From positions 1-45,301 of the forward strand of contig JAEZIT010000124.1 of the NCBI GenBank assembly GCA_023436495.1: a stretch of DNA of 45,301 bases, given 5' to 3'. The DNA comes from Acidobacteriota bacterium. Lineage in GTDB: Bacteria; Acidobacteriota; Blastocatellia; Pyrinomonadales; Pyrinomonadaceae. The notes under the pieces are model-generated. The model was not told the origin of the DNA, made no database searches, and worked only from the letters and a program-made list of their open reading frames with translations. Position 1 is the stretch's first letter; each line of letters starts with the position of its first letter. The translations under genes were made by a program, and so were the position numbers. Below are positions 9,963 through 18,190 of the stretch, piece after piece.

Positions 9963-10001
9963 AAGAGGCCGTTCGGAAAACGCGTTTCCAAACGGCCTCT
10001 T
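9963..10001 (-). terminator. Rho-independent terminator of the anchor-J/FG-GAP gene
   Basis: An 11-bp perfect stem (AAGAGGCCGTT / AACGGCCTCTT) with an inner GGAAA/TTTCC pairing is followed on the minus strand by TTTCTTC. It sits 18 bases beyond the stop codon of the minus-strand gene. Confidence 0.8.
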
Positions 10002-10019
10002 ACATTTAGCGACTCGTTG

Positions 10020-11540
10020 TTACCGAACGTATGCGCTCGGTACCGCGATGTCGTTGGCCGCGCCGAAAGGCACGATGGCTTGGCCGCCCGACGACCTGTT
10101 GATGTACCACGTCGGTGTTCCGGACGAGCGGAATACGCCGAAGTCATACTTTCCGTCGCCGTCATAGTCTCCGGGTACCGGGGTATCGCCATTTGCACCG
10201 AAGGGAGCTCCGTAGAAGGAGGCGTCTTCGCTGCGAAGGACGTACCACATACCATCGGACGCACGCCAAACGGCAACATCGGCCTTACCGTCGCCCGTAT
10301 AGTCTCCGGGAACCAGATTATCCGATGCAATACCGAAGCTGTACACGACCAAACCGGCAGTGCTGCGCTTCAGCCACCACTGGCCGTCAGCCGGACGGAA
10401 GACCGCGACGTCTGCCTTGCCGTCACCGTCATAGTCAGCGGGTACCGGCCTGTCGGTAGCGGCGCCGAAGATCTCCGTTGAAATACCACCGGTCGATTTC
10501 AGCACGTACCAAGTCGATGAACCGGCACGGAAGATCGCCGGGTCGGCTTTGCCGTCACCATCATAGTCGGCGGGAACGGCCACATCGCCAGATGCACCGA
10601 ACGGGAAGCCATAGAACGTATTGTCCTCACTTCTCATTACGTACCAGAAACCGTCAGCCGGACGGAAGATCGCGATATCGGTCTTGCCGTCGCCCGTGTA
10701 GTCAGCGGGAACGATGTCATCGGTGCTAACGCCGAACTGGAACGCGCGAGCAGCGTCGTCCGACGAACGTACGTACCACCATTCACCTGCGCTCGGCCGG
10801 AAAGCCGAGATATCGGTCTTGTCGTCACCGTCGAAATCAAACGGAGCGGCCGCGGCCACCGTCACAGGCGCCGGCGTGTAAGCAAATGTATCGATTCCGA
10901 TGATGTTCGAGCGGTCACCGCTCGGGCCGCCTTCTTCAACATAGTAACGGAAACCAAAGCGTCCGCTGGTCGGCCCCGAAAGTCCCGAGATCGTGGCAGT
11001 GAACTGCGTCCACGTGGTGGGATATGACGATCCCCAGGTCGGGTTGACGTCGATGAGAAGCGTCGTGAAATCACCGACGCTTGTTGCTGTCGTACCAACG
11101 TCGGTGCTTGAACCGTTCGTCGACATGCGAAGCTGCAGGCGGTCCGGGAACTGGTTGGTCGGAGTTCTGGTGTAGAACGAGACCGTATCTCCGTTGCGCA
11201 GGGTGACAACCGGCGTAAGAAGCCAGTTGCTGATAGTACCGACACCCGTGGTGCTGTTGAAGTTTACCAAAGCGCACGAGTTTGCGGTGCCCTGGTGTGC
11301 CGGCGGAATAGCCGTGCCGCCGCACTGCGACCAAACCGAAGCTCCAAGAGGCTGGCTGCGGTTAACCGAGAACCAACCCGCGGCAGGCAGGCCCGCAACG
11401 TTCTCGAATCCTTCGTTGATCGCCTGTGCGTTTGCGGTCTGCATACCGAATGCAGCTAAAAATGCCAGGGCGATCAGCGAAAGAACTGACCGTTTCGCCG
11501 AAAATGGCTGGGAAGCCCCGGCAGTATTATTACGAATCAT
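10020..11540 (-). CDS. Secreted protein: choice-of-anchor-J-like domain plus FG-GAP-like repeats
   Basis: The start at 11540 has GGAGGATTAAGC directly before the ATG; a longer frame 21 codons upstream lacks this. The 506-residue product has a signal peptide (about 1-39, ending 'MQTANAQA'). Then comes a jelly-roll type domain ('INEGFENVAGLPAAGWFSVN', 'NWLLTPVVTL', 'DRLQLRMSTNG') typical of 'choice-of-anchor J' proteins. From about 235 to the end there are FG-GAP-like repeats ('DFDGDDKTDISAFRPSAG', 'DYDGDGKADVAVFRPADG'), including 'RSEDNTFYGFPFG' and 'RSEDASFYGAPFG'. Secretion to the cell surface is inferred. It is oriented tail-to-tail with the metalloprotease gene, which ends in the same repeat type. 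Confidence 0.85.
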   Translation of the reverse strand: MIRNNTAGASQPFSAKRSVLSLIALAFLAAFGMQTANAQAINEGFENVAGLPAAGWFSVNRSQPLGASVWSQCGGTAIPPAHQGTANSCALVNFNSTTGVGTISNWLLTPVVTLRNGDTVSFYTRTPTNQFPDRLQLRMSTNGSSTDVGTTATSVGDFTTLLIDVNPTWGSSYPTTWTQFTATISGLSGPTSGRFGFRYYVEEGGPSGDRSNIIGIDTFAYTPAPVTVAAAAPFDFDGDDKTDISAFRPSAGEWWYVRSSDDAARAFQFGVSTDDIVPADYTGDGKTDIAIFRPADGFWYVMRSEDNTFYGFPFGASGDVAVPADYDGDGKADPAIFRAGSSTWYVLKSTGGISTEIFGAATDRPVPADYDGDGKADVAVFRPADGQWWLKRSTAGLVVYSFGIASDNLVPGDYTGDGKADVAVWRASDGMWYVLRSEDASFYGAPFGANGDTPVPGDYDGDGKYDFGVFRSSGTPTWYINRSSGGQAIVPFGAANDIAVPSAYVR

Positions 11541-11841
11541 GCTTAATCCTCCAAATTTTTGTTTTGACATGAGCGGCGTAACTTCAGAAATGCTGAAAAA
11601 CAATGTGCGTCATCCCGTTCCGTGTCTCGCGACCCGGACCAGGCTGCGTTTTCTAAATTTCAGTCAATTTTTTTGGAACTTCGGGCGTTCTAAATTGGGA
11701 ACCGCCCAACGGCTCCGATCTTGGGTTAAACCGCAATTAAGTGGTTGTGCTTGGACATTATATACCGAAATTCACATTTCGGGAAGCATGATTTTTCTTA
11801 TGTTGAGCTTTCGCGGACCTATGGGCCATCGACAACAAACA
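11541..11841 (-). promoter_or_regulatory. Upstream region of the anchor-J gene with inverted repeat and -10-like element
   Basis: No gene is supported in this 300-base stretch. Read on the minus strand, a TATAAT lies two bases after an inverted repeat CCGAAAT-N4-ATTTCGG (plus coordinates 11765-11782). The repeat would therefore fall in the -35/-10 spacer, a usual site for a repressor. The -35 itself is poor. If this promoter is used the leader would be over 200 bases long, so it is a weak call. Confidence 0.35.
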
Positions 11842-11871
11842 AAAAGCATAAGACGTCTGTCTTATGCTTTT
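11842..11871 (-). terminator. Strong bidirectional-looking terminator after etfB
   Basis: A 13-bp perfect stem, AAAAGCATAAGAC / GTCTTATGCTTTT, closes a GTCT loop. On the minus strand it is followed by T-rich sequence (TTTTTGTTTG) and lies 27 bases beyond the etfB stop codon. Confidence 0.88.
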
Positions 11872-11897
11872 CACGATTGAAAATTTCGCGGAACACG

Positions 11898-12674
11898 TTA
11901 AAGAACCCGAACCTCTGATTTGAGCTTTTCTACCAACTCGACTGCACCCGCTTTCGCGTCGCCGTTCCCAAGGATCTGCGTCTGCTTCGTCTTTAGCGGA
12001 AGGTAAACCTTCTCGATCGTCTGCCCCGAAGCAAAGCTGTCGATCGATGGCGTTATATCCTTGATCTCCTTCTTCTTCGCGGCCATGATGCCCTTGAGTG
12101 ACGCATAACGAATTTGAGAGATACCCGACTGTATCGTAAGCAGCGCGGGAAGATTGTAAGTGAACCACTGATACCAGCCACTTTCGAGTTCACGCTTCAG
12201 TCGGACATCGCCGTTGATGCTCGAGCGGTCCAGTTCGATTACGATCGTGGCGTGCGGAATGCCTAAAAGCTCGGCGAGAATAACTCCTGTTTGGCCATAG
12301 CTAGCGTCATCTGATTGCAGTCCGGTAAAGACCAGGTCGGCGTTTTCTTCTCTGATCGCGTCCGCGATCGACTTTGCCGCCTGATAAGGCGAGATCTTAT
12401 TGGATTCGTCTACAACTACGTGGATAGCCCGGTCAGCCCCGCGAGCAAGGGCGTCCTTGATCACGGATTTCGCCCCCTGCGGCCCGAGAGTGCAGACGAT
12501 CACCTCGCCCTCGCCCTTTGCTTCCTTTGTTCTCAAAGCTTCTTCGAGCGCGTAGCCGTCCGACTCGTTGGTCTGAAACGCGACGTCGGCTTCGTTGATC
12601 CATTTCTCGTCGCCGCTGATGCGGAGTACCGCGTCCTTGTTAGCGACCTGTTTCATTAAAACGATGATCTTCAT
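11898..12674 (-). CDS. etfB: Electron transfer flavoprotein beta subunit
   Basis: The 258-residue protein starts 'MKIIVLMKQVANKDAVLRI' and has 'TNESDGYALEEALR', 'VIVCTLGPQGA', 'GADRAIHV' and 'DLVFTGLQSDDASYGQTGVI'. The AMP-binding and family signature region is 'LPALLTIQSGISQIRYASLK', and it ends 'VELVEKLKSEVRVL'. EtfB pairs with EtfA to carry electrons from acyl-CoA and other dehydrogenases to the quinone pool. No etfA lies beside it: the gene is followed at once by a terminator and is preceded, 3 bases away, by a radical SAM gene. The partner subunit must be encoded elsewhere. Confidence 0.93.
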   Translation of the reverse strand: MKIIVLMKQVANKDAVLRISGDEKWINEADVAFQTNESDGYALEEALRTKEAKGEGEVIVCTLGPQGAKSVIKDALARGADRAIHVVVDESNKISPYQAAKSIADAIREENADLVFTGLQSDDASYGQTGVILAELLGIPHATIVIELDRSSINGDVRLKRELESGWYQWFTYNLPALLTIQSGISQIRYASLKGIMAAKKKEIKDITPSIDSFASGQTIEKVYLPLKTKQTQILGNGDAKAGAVELVEKLKSEVRVL

Positions 12675-12677
12675 AAT

Positions 12678-13652
12678 CTAATGCAGGTATTCAGAAACGT
12701 TTCTACCTATCCTGTCGGATATATTATAAATACTTCGAAGTTTTGTCAGCCCCAGCAGCCTGTATTCGCCGACCGCTGCAAGCCCGGCGGACGCCATGCA
12801 TCCGCAATTTGAACAATCAGGCGTGCCGCCAAATTGACATGGCGAAATGCGGTCTTCTAAATTCGCCGTCAGGTTCAAGGTTGTCCGAGAGAAAATACAC
12901 TCCTTCGGCGTCCGCGGCGGTTTGCGAAACCCGCTGATCACGGGCCTCGGAAGGTCCAATTTGCTAAACCTTGATTTTAGCCCCTCGAGCGTGTCGATCG
13001 CGGACTTTCGTGTATTGCGATCGAGAATTTCCGGGTCTAATGCTCCGACCTGCGGCGTAAACAGGCTGAACCAAACCTTTCTTACTTCCTCAACGTTCGA
13101 CCAAAACGAGAGGAATTCCTCAAAGTAGCCGTCACGCTCAGTCATCTGGGACGTTATTGTACAATGGACGGTTATGCTGTGACCGGCGATATTCCGCAGG
13201 ATGCGTTCATACGTGGCCGGCTTTCGCCTTCGATCGTGCTCTGCTTGAAGCCCGTCGACGGAGACCACAATATACAGATTTTCAATATTTCGCCACTCCT
13301 TCGGGATCTCCCGCACGGCACTCGTAACCAGCTGAACGGATAATCCCAAGCGGCTTAATCGCGGAAGAAGTACATTCAACTCCCGGAATCTTACGAGGGG
13401 CTCGCCGCCGACTATCGACAAATGAAGCGGTCGGTAACGGTCGACAAGTTCGAGGACCTTATCGATCAGATCCTGCCCTTTATGATCGGCCACGGTACGA
13501 AGTGTCTGCCCGGTATCGTTAAGATGTCCCGGCTCGTATGCATAGCACCCGGGGCACCTTAGCGGGCATTCTCGTGTGATCTCAAGCGACAGGAACGGAT
13601 AACGCCCTGTGAGTATCTTTCCCCAAGCCCGGAAAACGTCTGACTTCTTCAT
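12678..13652 (-). CDS. Radical SAM protein with C-terminal Cys cluster
   Basis: The 324-residue protein has the radical SAM cluster motif C29-x3-C33-x2-C36 ('CPLRCPGCYAYEPGHLND') and 'LHLSIVGGEPLVRF', which is the GGE motif for S-adenosylmethionine binding. A Cys-rich tail ('CQFGGTPDCSNCGCMASAG', about 272-290) may hold an auxiliary iron-sulfur cluster. These enzymes start radical reactions with a 5'-deoxyadenosyl radical; the substrate is not evident. It is translated just ahead of etfB (3-base gap), so the two are probably one transcript, and the flavoprotein subunit might relate to its electron supply. That link is inference. Confidence 0.85.
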   Translation of the reverse strand: MKKSDVFRAWGKILTGRYPFLSLEITRECPLRCPGCYAYEPGHLNDTGQTLRTVADHKGQDLIDKVLELVDRYRPLHLSIVGGEPLVRFRELNVLLPRLSRLGLSVQLVTSAVREIPKEWRNIENLYIVVSVDGLQAEHDRRRKPATYERILRNIAGHSITVHCTITSQMTERDGYFEEFLSFWSNVEEVRKVWFSLFTPQVGALDPEILDRNTRKSAIDTLEGLKSRFSKLDLPRPVISGFRKPPRTPKECIFSRTTLNLTANLEDRISPCQFGGTPDCSNCGCMASAGLAAVGEYRLLGLTKLRSIYNISDRIGRNVSEYLH

Positions 13653-13729
13653 TCCCGCGTTTCCTCTTCGCTGATGGCGAATCTGTTACGTCGTCGCGGG
13701 GGCAACAAATTTCTGGGAGTTTAGTTACT

Positions 13730-14971
13730 CTATTCCGTATACCGCTTAAATATCAAGCACGCATTCGTGCCGCCGAAACCGAAGCTGTTCGATAGCGCGT
13801 ATTCAATATCGGCGTCGCGGACCTCGTTCGGAACATAATCCAGATCACAGTCAGGATCGGGAAACTCGTAGTTTATCGTTGGCGGCAGCTTCTGTTCGTG
13901 CAATGCAAGTACGGAAAACACCGCTTCTATCCCGCCGGCAGCGCCAAGAGCGTGGCCTGTCATGGATTTCGTAGAGCTCACCGCGAGTTTGTACGCGTGC
14001 TCGCCGAAAACATTCTTAATAGCGAGAGTTTCAAATTTATCGTTATACGGCGTCGATGTGCCGTGCGCGTTGATATAACCGATCTGGTCGGGCGAAATAC
14101 CTGCGTCCTTGATCGCACGCTGCATTACGCGGATCGCGCCCGATCCGGTTTCGTCCGGCATCGTGACGTGGAATGCGTCACCGCTCATTCCATAGCCGAC
14201 GATCTCAGCATAGATCTTTGCACCGCGAGCCTTTGCCGATTCGAGCTCTTCCAGGATCAGAATACCCGCGCCTTCACCGATAACGAAACCGTCGCGTTCG
14301 GCGTCGAATGGCCGCGACGCGTGTTTCGGATCGTCATTGCGGGTTGAAAGAGCACGCATCGAAGCGAACCCCGCAACGGACATCGGCGTTATGGCGCTTT
14401 CGGCCCCACCGCATATCATAGCGTCGGCATCGCCCCGTTCGATAAGGCGAAAGCTGTCGCCGATAGCATGGGCGCCGGCGGAACATGCCGTTGCTGTAGC
14501 GGAATTCGGCCCTTTTGCACCGTGCCGGATCGAAACGTTTCCCGCTGCAAGATTTACGATCGCGGAAACGATAAAGAACGGCGAAACACGGTCGGGCCCC
14601 GACTTAAGCAGCTTTTCGTGTTCACGTTCGATCGCCCAGAAATCGCCGATGCCGGAACTGATATAGGTACCGACCATCTCGGCGTTCTTCTCGTCGATGA
14701 CGATTCCGCTGTTCTTGACCGCTTCATCCGAAGCCGCCAGAGCGAAATGCGTAAACGCCCCCATTCGACGTGCTTCTTTCTTATCTAGGAAAGAAAGCGG
14801 ATCGAAGTTCTTGACTTCGCAGGCGAATTTTACCGAGAAGTCCGTTGTATCGAATTTTTGAATATAATCGGCGCCGTTGTCGCCGTTCATAAGCGCGCGC
14901 CAGGTCGTTGCCACATCGTTGCCGCATGGCGTCACCAGCCCGAGCCCTGTTACTACTACCCGACGTTTCAT
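13730..14971 (-). CDS. fabF: Beta-ketoacyl-ACP synthase II
   Basis: The 413-residue protein is full length for FabF and starts 'MKRRVVVTGLGLVTPCGND'. It has the catalytic Cys163 in 'TATACSAGAHA', His302 in 'NAHGTSTPYND' and His339 in 'STKSMTGHALGAAGG'. The enzyme condenses malonyl-ACP with acyl-ACP to elongate fatty acids in the cytoplasm. It is the last gene of the DUF177-rpmF-fabH-fabD-acpP-fabF series on the minus strand. It is separated from acpP by 88 bases that hold an unusual inverted repeat. Confidence 0.96.
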   Translation of the reverse strand: MKRRVVVTGLGLVTPCGNDVATTWRALMNGDNGADYIQKFDTTDFSVKFACEVKNFDPLSFLDKKEARRMGAFTHFALAASDEAVKNSGIVIDEKNAEMVGTYISSGIGDFWAIEREHEKLLKSGPDRVSPFFIVSAIVNLAAGNVSIRHGAKGPNSATATACSAGAHAIGDSFRLIERGDADAMICGGAESAITPMSVAGFASMRALSTRNDDPKHASRPFDAERDGFVIGEGAGILILEELESAKARGAKIYAEIVGYGMSGDAFHVTMPDETGSGAIRVMQRAIKDAGISPDQIGYINAHGTSTPYNDKFETLAIKNVFGEHAYKLAVSSTKSMTGHALGAAGGIEAVFSVLALHEQKLPPTINYEFPDPDCDLDYVPNEVRDADIEYALSNSFGFGGTNACLIFKRYTE

Positions 14972-14988
14972 AAAGTATTGTTAATAAC

Positions 14989-15044
14989 TCGTTGTTCGTG
15001 GCCGGCAGCGGCAGACGGCCCTGCCCGATCACCACGAACAACGA
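14989..15044. repeat. Inverted repeat in the acpP-fabF gap
   Basis: TCGTTGTTCGTGG (14989-15001) and its exact complement CCACGAACAACGA (15032-15044) flank a 30-base loop that itself contains GGCAG/CTGCC. Immediately beside it are further near-copies of ATCGACGATCAACGAAC. The 13-bp stem could act as a processing or attenuation element between acpP and fabF, or be a scattered intergenic repeat. There is no U-tail. Confidence 0.55.
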
Positions 15045-15059
15045 TCGACGATCAACGAA

Positions 15060-15299
15060 CTACCCTTGTTTATGCTGTTCGACGTATGCGTATGCATCGC
15101 GGACGCTTTGGATCTTTTCAGCATCCTCGTCCGGGATCTCGATATCGAATTCTTCTTCAAAACGCATAACCAATTCGACGAGATCGAGCGAATCCGCGCC
15201 GAGATCTTCGATAAAGCGAGCGTTTTCGGTAACTTCTGCTTCGTCGACTCCGAGTTCGTCAACGATGATCTGCTTAATTTTATCCTGAACTTCTGACAT
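15060..15299 (-). CDS. acpP: Acyl carrier protein
   Basis: The product is a 79-residue acidic protein with the phosphopantetheine attachment Ser37 in 'LGADSLDLVELVM'. It carries growing acyl chains for FabD, FabH and FabF encoded next to it. The start at 15299 is fixed by AGGAGAAAAT directly upstream; a longer frame would overlap fabD and add a non-ACP extension. Length and charge are typical. Confidence 0.97.
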   Translation of the reverse strand: MSEVQDKIKQIIVDELGVDEAEVTENARFIEDLGADSLDLVELVMRFEEEFDIEIPDEDAEKIQSVRDAYAYVEQHKQG

Positions 15300-15313
15300 A
15301 TTTTCTCCTGTTT

Positions 15314-16273
15314 CTATAGCGTTTCCTTTGTACTTCTTAAACTTTCGGTATTTTCGACATTCAAGCCGCGAAGTTCGCGGTCGATCTGCCTCACTAAACC
15401 TGTTAACACCTTGCCCGGGCCGAGCTCGACGAATGTCTCTACGCCGAGCGACGCCAATTTGTTTACGGATTCGACCCAACGGACCGGCGAAGACACCTGC
15501 CGTGTTAGTGCATCCGACACCGCAGACGAATCCGAATTTTCCGAGGCGTTCACGTTCTGCACGATCGGAAAACGGAATTCACCGTAATTCAAGCTCTGAA
15601 GGTCAACCTCCAGTCTTTCCTGCGCCGGCATCATTAACGCGCAATGAAACGGAGCCGAGACGTTCAATCTTATCGCCCGCTTTGCTCCCTTCCCGTTCAA
15701 GATCTCGCAGGCACGGTCGATAGCTTCGGAATTACCCGCGATCACGACCTGAGACGGCGAATTGATGTTCGCCGGGCTACACACCTGCCCCTGAGCGGCT
15801 TCCGCGCATCCGGTTTCAACGGTTTCAACATCGAGACCGAGTATTGCCGCCATCGCGCCGGCTCCGACAGGCACAGCTTCCTGCATATACGTTCCGCGTT
15901 TGCGGACCGTCCGCACCGCATCCGAAAACTTCAGGACGCCCGCCGCAACAAGTGCCGAATATTCGCCTAGACTGTGGCCAGCAACATAGTCCGGTTGACC
16001 GAAACCCTCACTTTCCATCGCCCGGAACGTTGCGACGGAAACCGTCAGGATCGCCGGCTGAGTATTTGCGGTCAGCTGCAGGTCGGCGTCGCTGCCCGAA
16101 AAACACATCTCCGAAAGCGCAAATCCCAGCGCCTCGTCAGCTTCCTCAAAAACTAGCCGTGCCGACGGGAAATTGTCAAACAGGTCCCTGCCCATTCCGA
16201 CGGCTTGTGAACCCTGTCCAGGAAAGATATAGGCGACCTTCGACAAGCGGTCTTCGATTTGCGATTGTCCCAT
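15314..16273 (-). CDS. fabD: Malonyl-CoA:ACP transacylase
   Basis: The 319-residue protein has 'VAYIFPGQGSQAVGMG' (13-28), the nucleophile Ser101 in 'GHSLGEYSALVAAG' and His210 in 'NVSAPFHCALM'. It moves malonyl groups from CoA to the phosphopantetheine of AcpP, whose gene follows 14 bases later. Length and motifs are normal for the family. Confidence 0.96.
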   Translation of the reverse strand: MGQSQIEDRLSKVAYIFPGQGSQAVGMGRDLFDNFPSARLVFEEADEALGFALSEMCFSGSDADLQLTANTQPAILTVSVATFRAMESEGFGQPDYVAGHSLGEYSALVAAGVLKFSDAVRTVRKRGTYMQEAVPVGAGAMAAILGLDVETVETGCAEAAQGQVCSPANINSPSQVVIAGNSEAIDRACEILNGKGAKRAIRLNVSAPFHCALMMPAQERLEVDLQSLNYGEFRFPIVQNVNASENSDSSAVSDALTRQVSSPVRWVESVNKLASLGVETFVELGPGKVLTGLVRQIDRELRGLNVENTESLRSTKETL

Positions 16274-16342
16274 TACACTCGGTCAATTAGAAAAACAATT
16301 CGCGCTTGACCAACTCAAGACCGCGAATCGCAAATCAATAAA

Positions 16343-17329
16343 TCAGAATCTAATTACGGTTCCGCCCCAAGTAACGCCGCCGCCGAAAGCGGTCAACAGG
16401 ACGAGGCTGCCTTCTTTTATTCTGCCTGATTCGATGCACTCATCGATCGCGATCGGAATCGATGCGGATGACGTATTGCCATGTTCCGCAATGTTCGAAT
16501 AGACTTTTGCTTCGGGAACGCCCAGGCGTGAAGCGACAGCATCAGTGATCCGCTGATTAGCCTGATGTGGGATCACAAGATCGACATCGTCAACCGTGTA
16601 TCCTGCCTTTTCAAGCATCTCTGCGGAAATGTCGGCCATTGAACGCACCGCGACCTTGAACAGCTCATTTCCCTTCATTTTAAAGAAATGCATTCGGTCG
16701 TCGATCGTTTTATGAGATGTACCAAGTTTGGTTCCGCCGCCAGGAGCATAAAGCTGCTCCTCGTAACGGCCGTCAGATTTGATCTTGGTGGCAAGTATGC
16801 CTTTGCCTTCCGGCACGGGACCGACCACCGCGGCACCGGCTCCGTCGCCGAAGATGACGCAAGTGGAACGATCGGTATAATCGACGTACTTGGTCAAGAC
16901 CTCTGCTCCGATCACGAGCGCGTAGCGTATCTGACCGGTCCTGATCATCGATTCGACCATCGTCAGCCCATACAAAAAGCCCGAACAAGCCGCAAAAATA
17001 TCCATACCGGCCGCGTTCGTCGCCCCAAGCTGAGCCTGGATCAATGCGCCGGTCGACGGCATTATTTGGTCCGGAGTGGTAGTGGCACAAACGATAAGAT
17101 CGATGTCTGTAGGTTGCAGTCCCGCACGTTCGAGGGCCTGTTTCGCCGCTGCCGTTCCGAACAGGGACGTGTATTCGTCTTCAGCCGCTTTGTGCCGCTG
17201 TTTTATCCCTGTCCTCGTGGTGATCCATTCATCGGATGTTTCTACGATCTTCTCCAGATCGGCATTCGTCAAAACCCCTTTCGGATACGAATGTCCCATT
17301 CCGATGATGCCCGCATTTTGAGTAGCCAT
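16343..17329 (-). CDS. fabH: Beta-ketoacyl-ACP synthase III
   Basis: The 328-residue protein has the Cys-His-Asn triad: C115 in 'FAACSGFLYGL', H255 in 'IPHQANQRI' and N285 in 'AEHGNTSSAS'. It starts fatty-acid synthesis by joining acetyl-CoA (or branched acyl-CoA) to malonyl-ACP. It lies between rpmF and fabD. In many bacteria plsX lies between rpmF and fabH, but here there are only 41 bases. Confidence 0.96.
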   Translation of the reverse strand: MATQNAGIIGMGHSYPKGVLTNADLEKIVETSDEWITTRTGIKQRHKAAEDEYTSLFGTAAAKQALERAGLQPTDIDLIVCATTTPDQIMPSTGALIQAQLGATNAAGMDIFAACSGFLYGLTMVESMIRTGQIRYALVIGAEVLTKYVDYTDRSTCVIFGDGAGAAVVGPVPEGKGILATKIKSDGRYEEQLYAPGGGTKLGTSHKTIDDRMHFFKMKGNELFKVAVRSMADISAEMLEKAGYTVDDVDLVIPHQANQRITDAVASRLGVPEAKVYSNIAEHGNTSSASIPIAIDECIESGRIKEGSLVLLTAFGGGVTWGGTVIRF

Positions 17330-17352
17330 TGATTAGAATTAGAACTTAAAAC

Positions 17353-17367
17353 TTTGAAAATTTCAAA
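17353..17367. promoter_or_regulatory. Short palindrome TTTGAA-AAT-TTCAAA in the rpmF-fabH gap
   Basis: A perfect 6-3-6 inverted repeat fills part of the 41-base gap where plsX would often be found. It lies 14 bases upstream of the rpmF stop on the minus strand and just before fabH. It is AT-rich and could be chance; a regulator site or an mRNA element are both possible. Confidence 0.25.
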
Positions 17368-17370
17368 AAG

Positions 17371-17556
17371 CTATTCAGATTCCTTTACATCAATGACCTG
17401 TCGGCCTTTATACGTTCCGGTTTTGGCATCAATGCGATGCGGGACCTTGGCTTCACCTGTATCTTTATCCAGGTAAAACTGCGGCACTTTCAGGCCGTCA
17501 TGGGCCCTGCGCTGGCGTGTGCGTGATTTTGAATGTCTTCTTTTAGGATTCGGCAT
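17371..17556 (-). CDS. rpmF: 50S ribosomal protein L32
   Basis: The 61-residue basic protein starts 'MPNPKRRHSKSRTRQRRAH', the hallmark of L32. It lacks the CxxC pairs of zinc-binding L32 forms, so this is a zinc-free (C-) version. It follows the DUF177 gene, the common yceD-rpmF pair that leads into fatty-acid synthesis genes in many bacteria. Confidence 0.95.
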   Translation of the reverse strand: MPNPKRRHSKSRTRQRRAHDGLKVPQFYLDKDTGEAKVPHRIDAKTGTYKGRQVIDVKESE

Positions 17557-17590
17557 AATTACCTCGCTTCTTAAAGCCTTTATTTACTAC

Positions 17591-18103
17591 TTATTTTAAA
17601 TTTCTGAGGGCGGCCCATCGCGGGTCGATCTCATCATCGTCACAATTACAATCTATCAAATTGCGGTCGACGCCGCATTTCGGGCACAATCCCTTGCAAT
17701 CTTCCCTGCAAAAGATCTGTTCCGGCAGGTCAAGCAGGATCTGTTCGCGTACCAGTTCCCCAAGGTCCAATATTTCACCCTCGAAAACCGCGACCTCGAG
17801 TTCGGCGTCACGGACCTCGGTTTCTTTTGAGTCGGTGTAGTTCTCTTCCGTGACGAAGCTCACATCAAACCGGATGTCGATCGGCCTTTCGACCGGTTTG
17901 AGGCACCGTGTGCACTCTATCTCGCTTGATCCGGTAATCACGCCCGATACATCCGTCTGAGCGGCGTGCCTGGCGACTTCGACCCTTGCTTGTATATCGC
18001 CCTTTATCGTAACCGACGGCATGTCCAGATCGAGATCCTCGGGCCGGACCCGAAATTCAAATACCTTTGATGAACCTTCAATACGGCTTAGTTCGATGAT
18101 CAT
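17591..18103 (-). CDS. DUF177 / YceD family protein
   Basis: The 170-residue protein has 'CTRCLKP' (C64, C67) and a C-terminal Cys cluster 'CREDCKGLCPKCGVDRN' with 'DCNCDDD' after it (C132, C136, C140, C143, C152, C154), probably binding zinc. Family members sit upstream of rpmF and are linked to 23S rRNA accumulation in plants and bacteria. It opens the rpmF-fab operon and has a near-consensus promoter 51 bases upstream. Confidence 0.9.
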   Translation of the reverse strand: MIIELSRIEGSSKVFEFRVRPEDLDLDMPSVTIKGDIQARVEVARHAAQTDVSGVITGSSEIECTRCLKPVERPIDIRFDVSFVTEENYTDSKETEVRDAELEVAVFEGEILDLGELVREQILLDLPEQIFCREDCKGLCPKCGVDRNLIDCNCDDDEIDPRWAALRNLK

Positions 18104-18153
18104 CGTCTTTCAGAATAAACTCTCGTATCAAACAACTCAAAAGGCAAAAGATT

Positions 18154-18181
18154 GATTATATCGAACGAGAGGCAAGTGTCA
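18154..18181 (-). promoter_or_regulatory. Near-perfect sigma-70 promoter of the DUF177-rpmF-fab operon
   Basis: Read on the minus strand, TTGACA (18181-18176) and TATAAT (18159-18154) match consensus exactly with a 16-base spacer. The transcript would start near 18147, about 44 bases before the DUF177 ATG. The site lies in the 87-base gap after pyrD, so the fab operon can be expressed independently of pyrD. Confidence 0.85.
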
Positions 18182-18190
18182 AACAGAACG

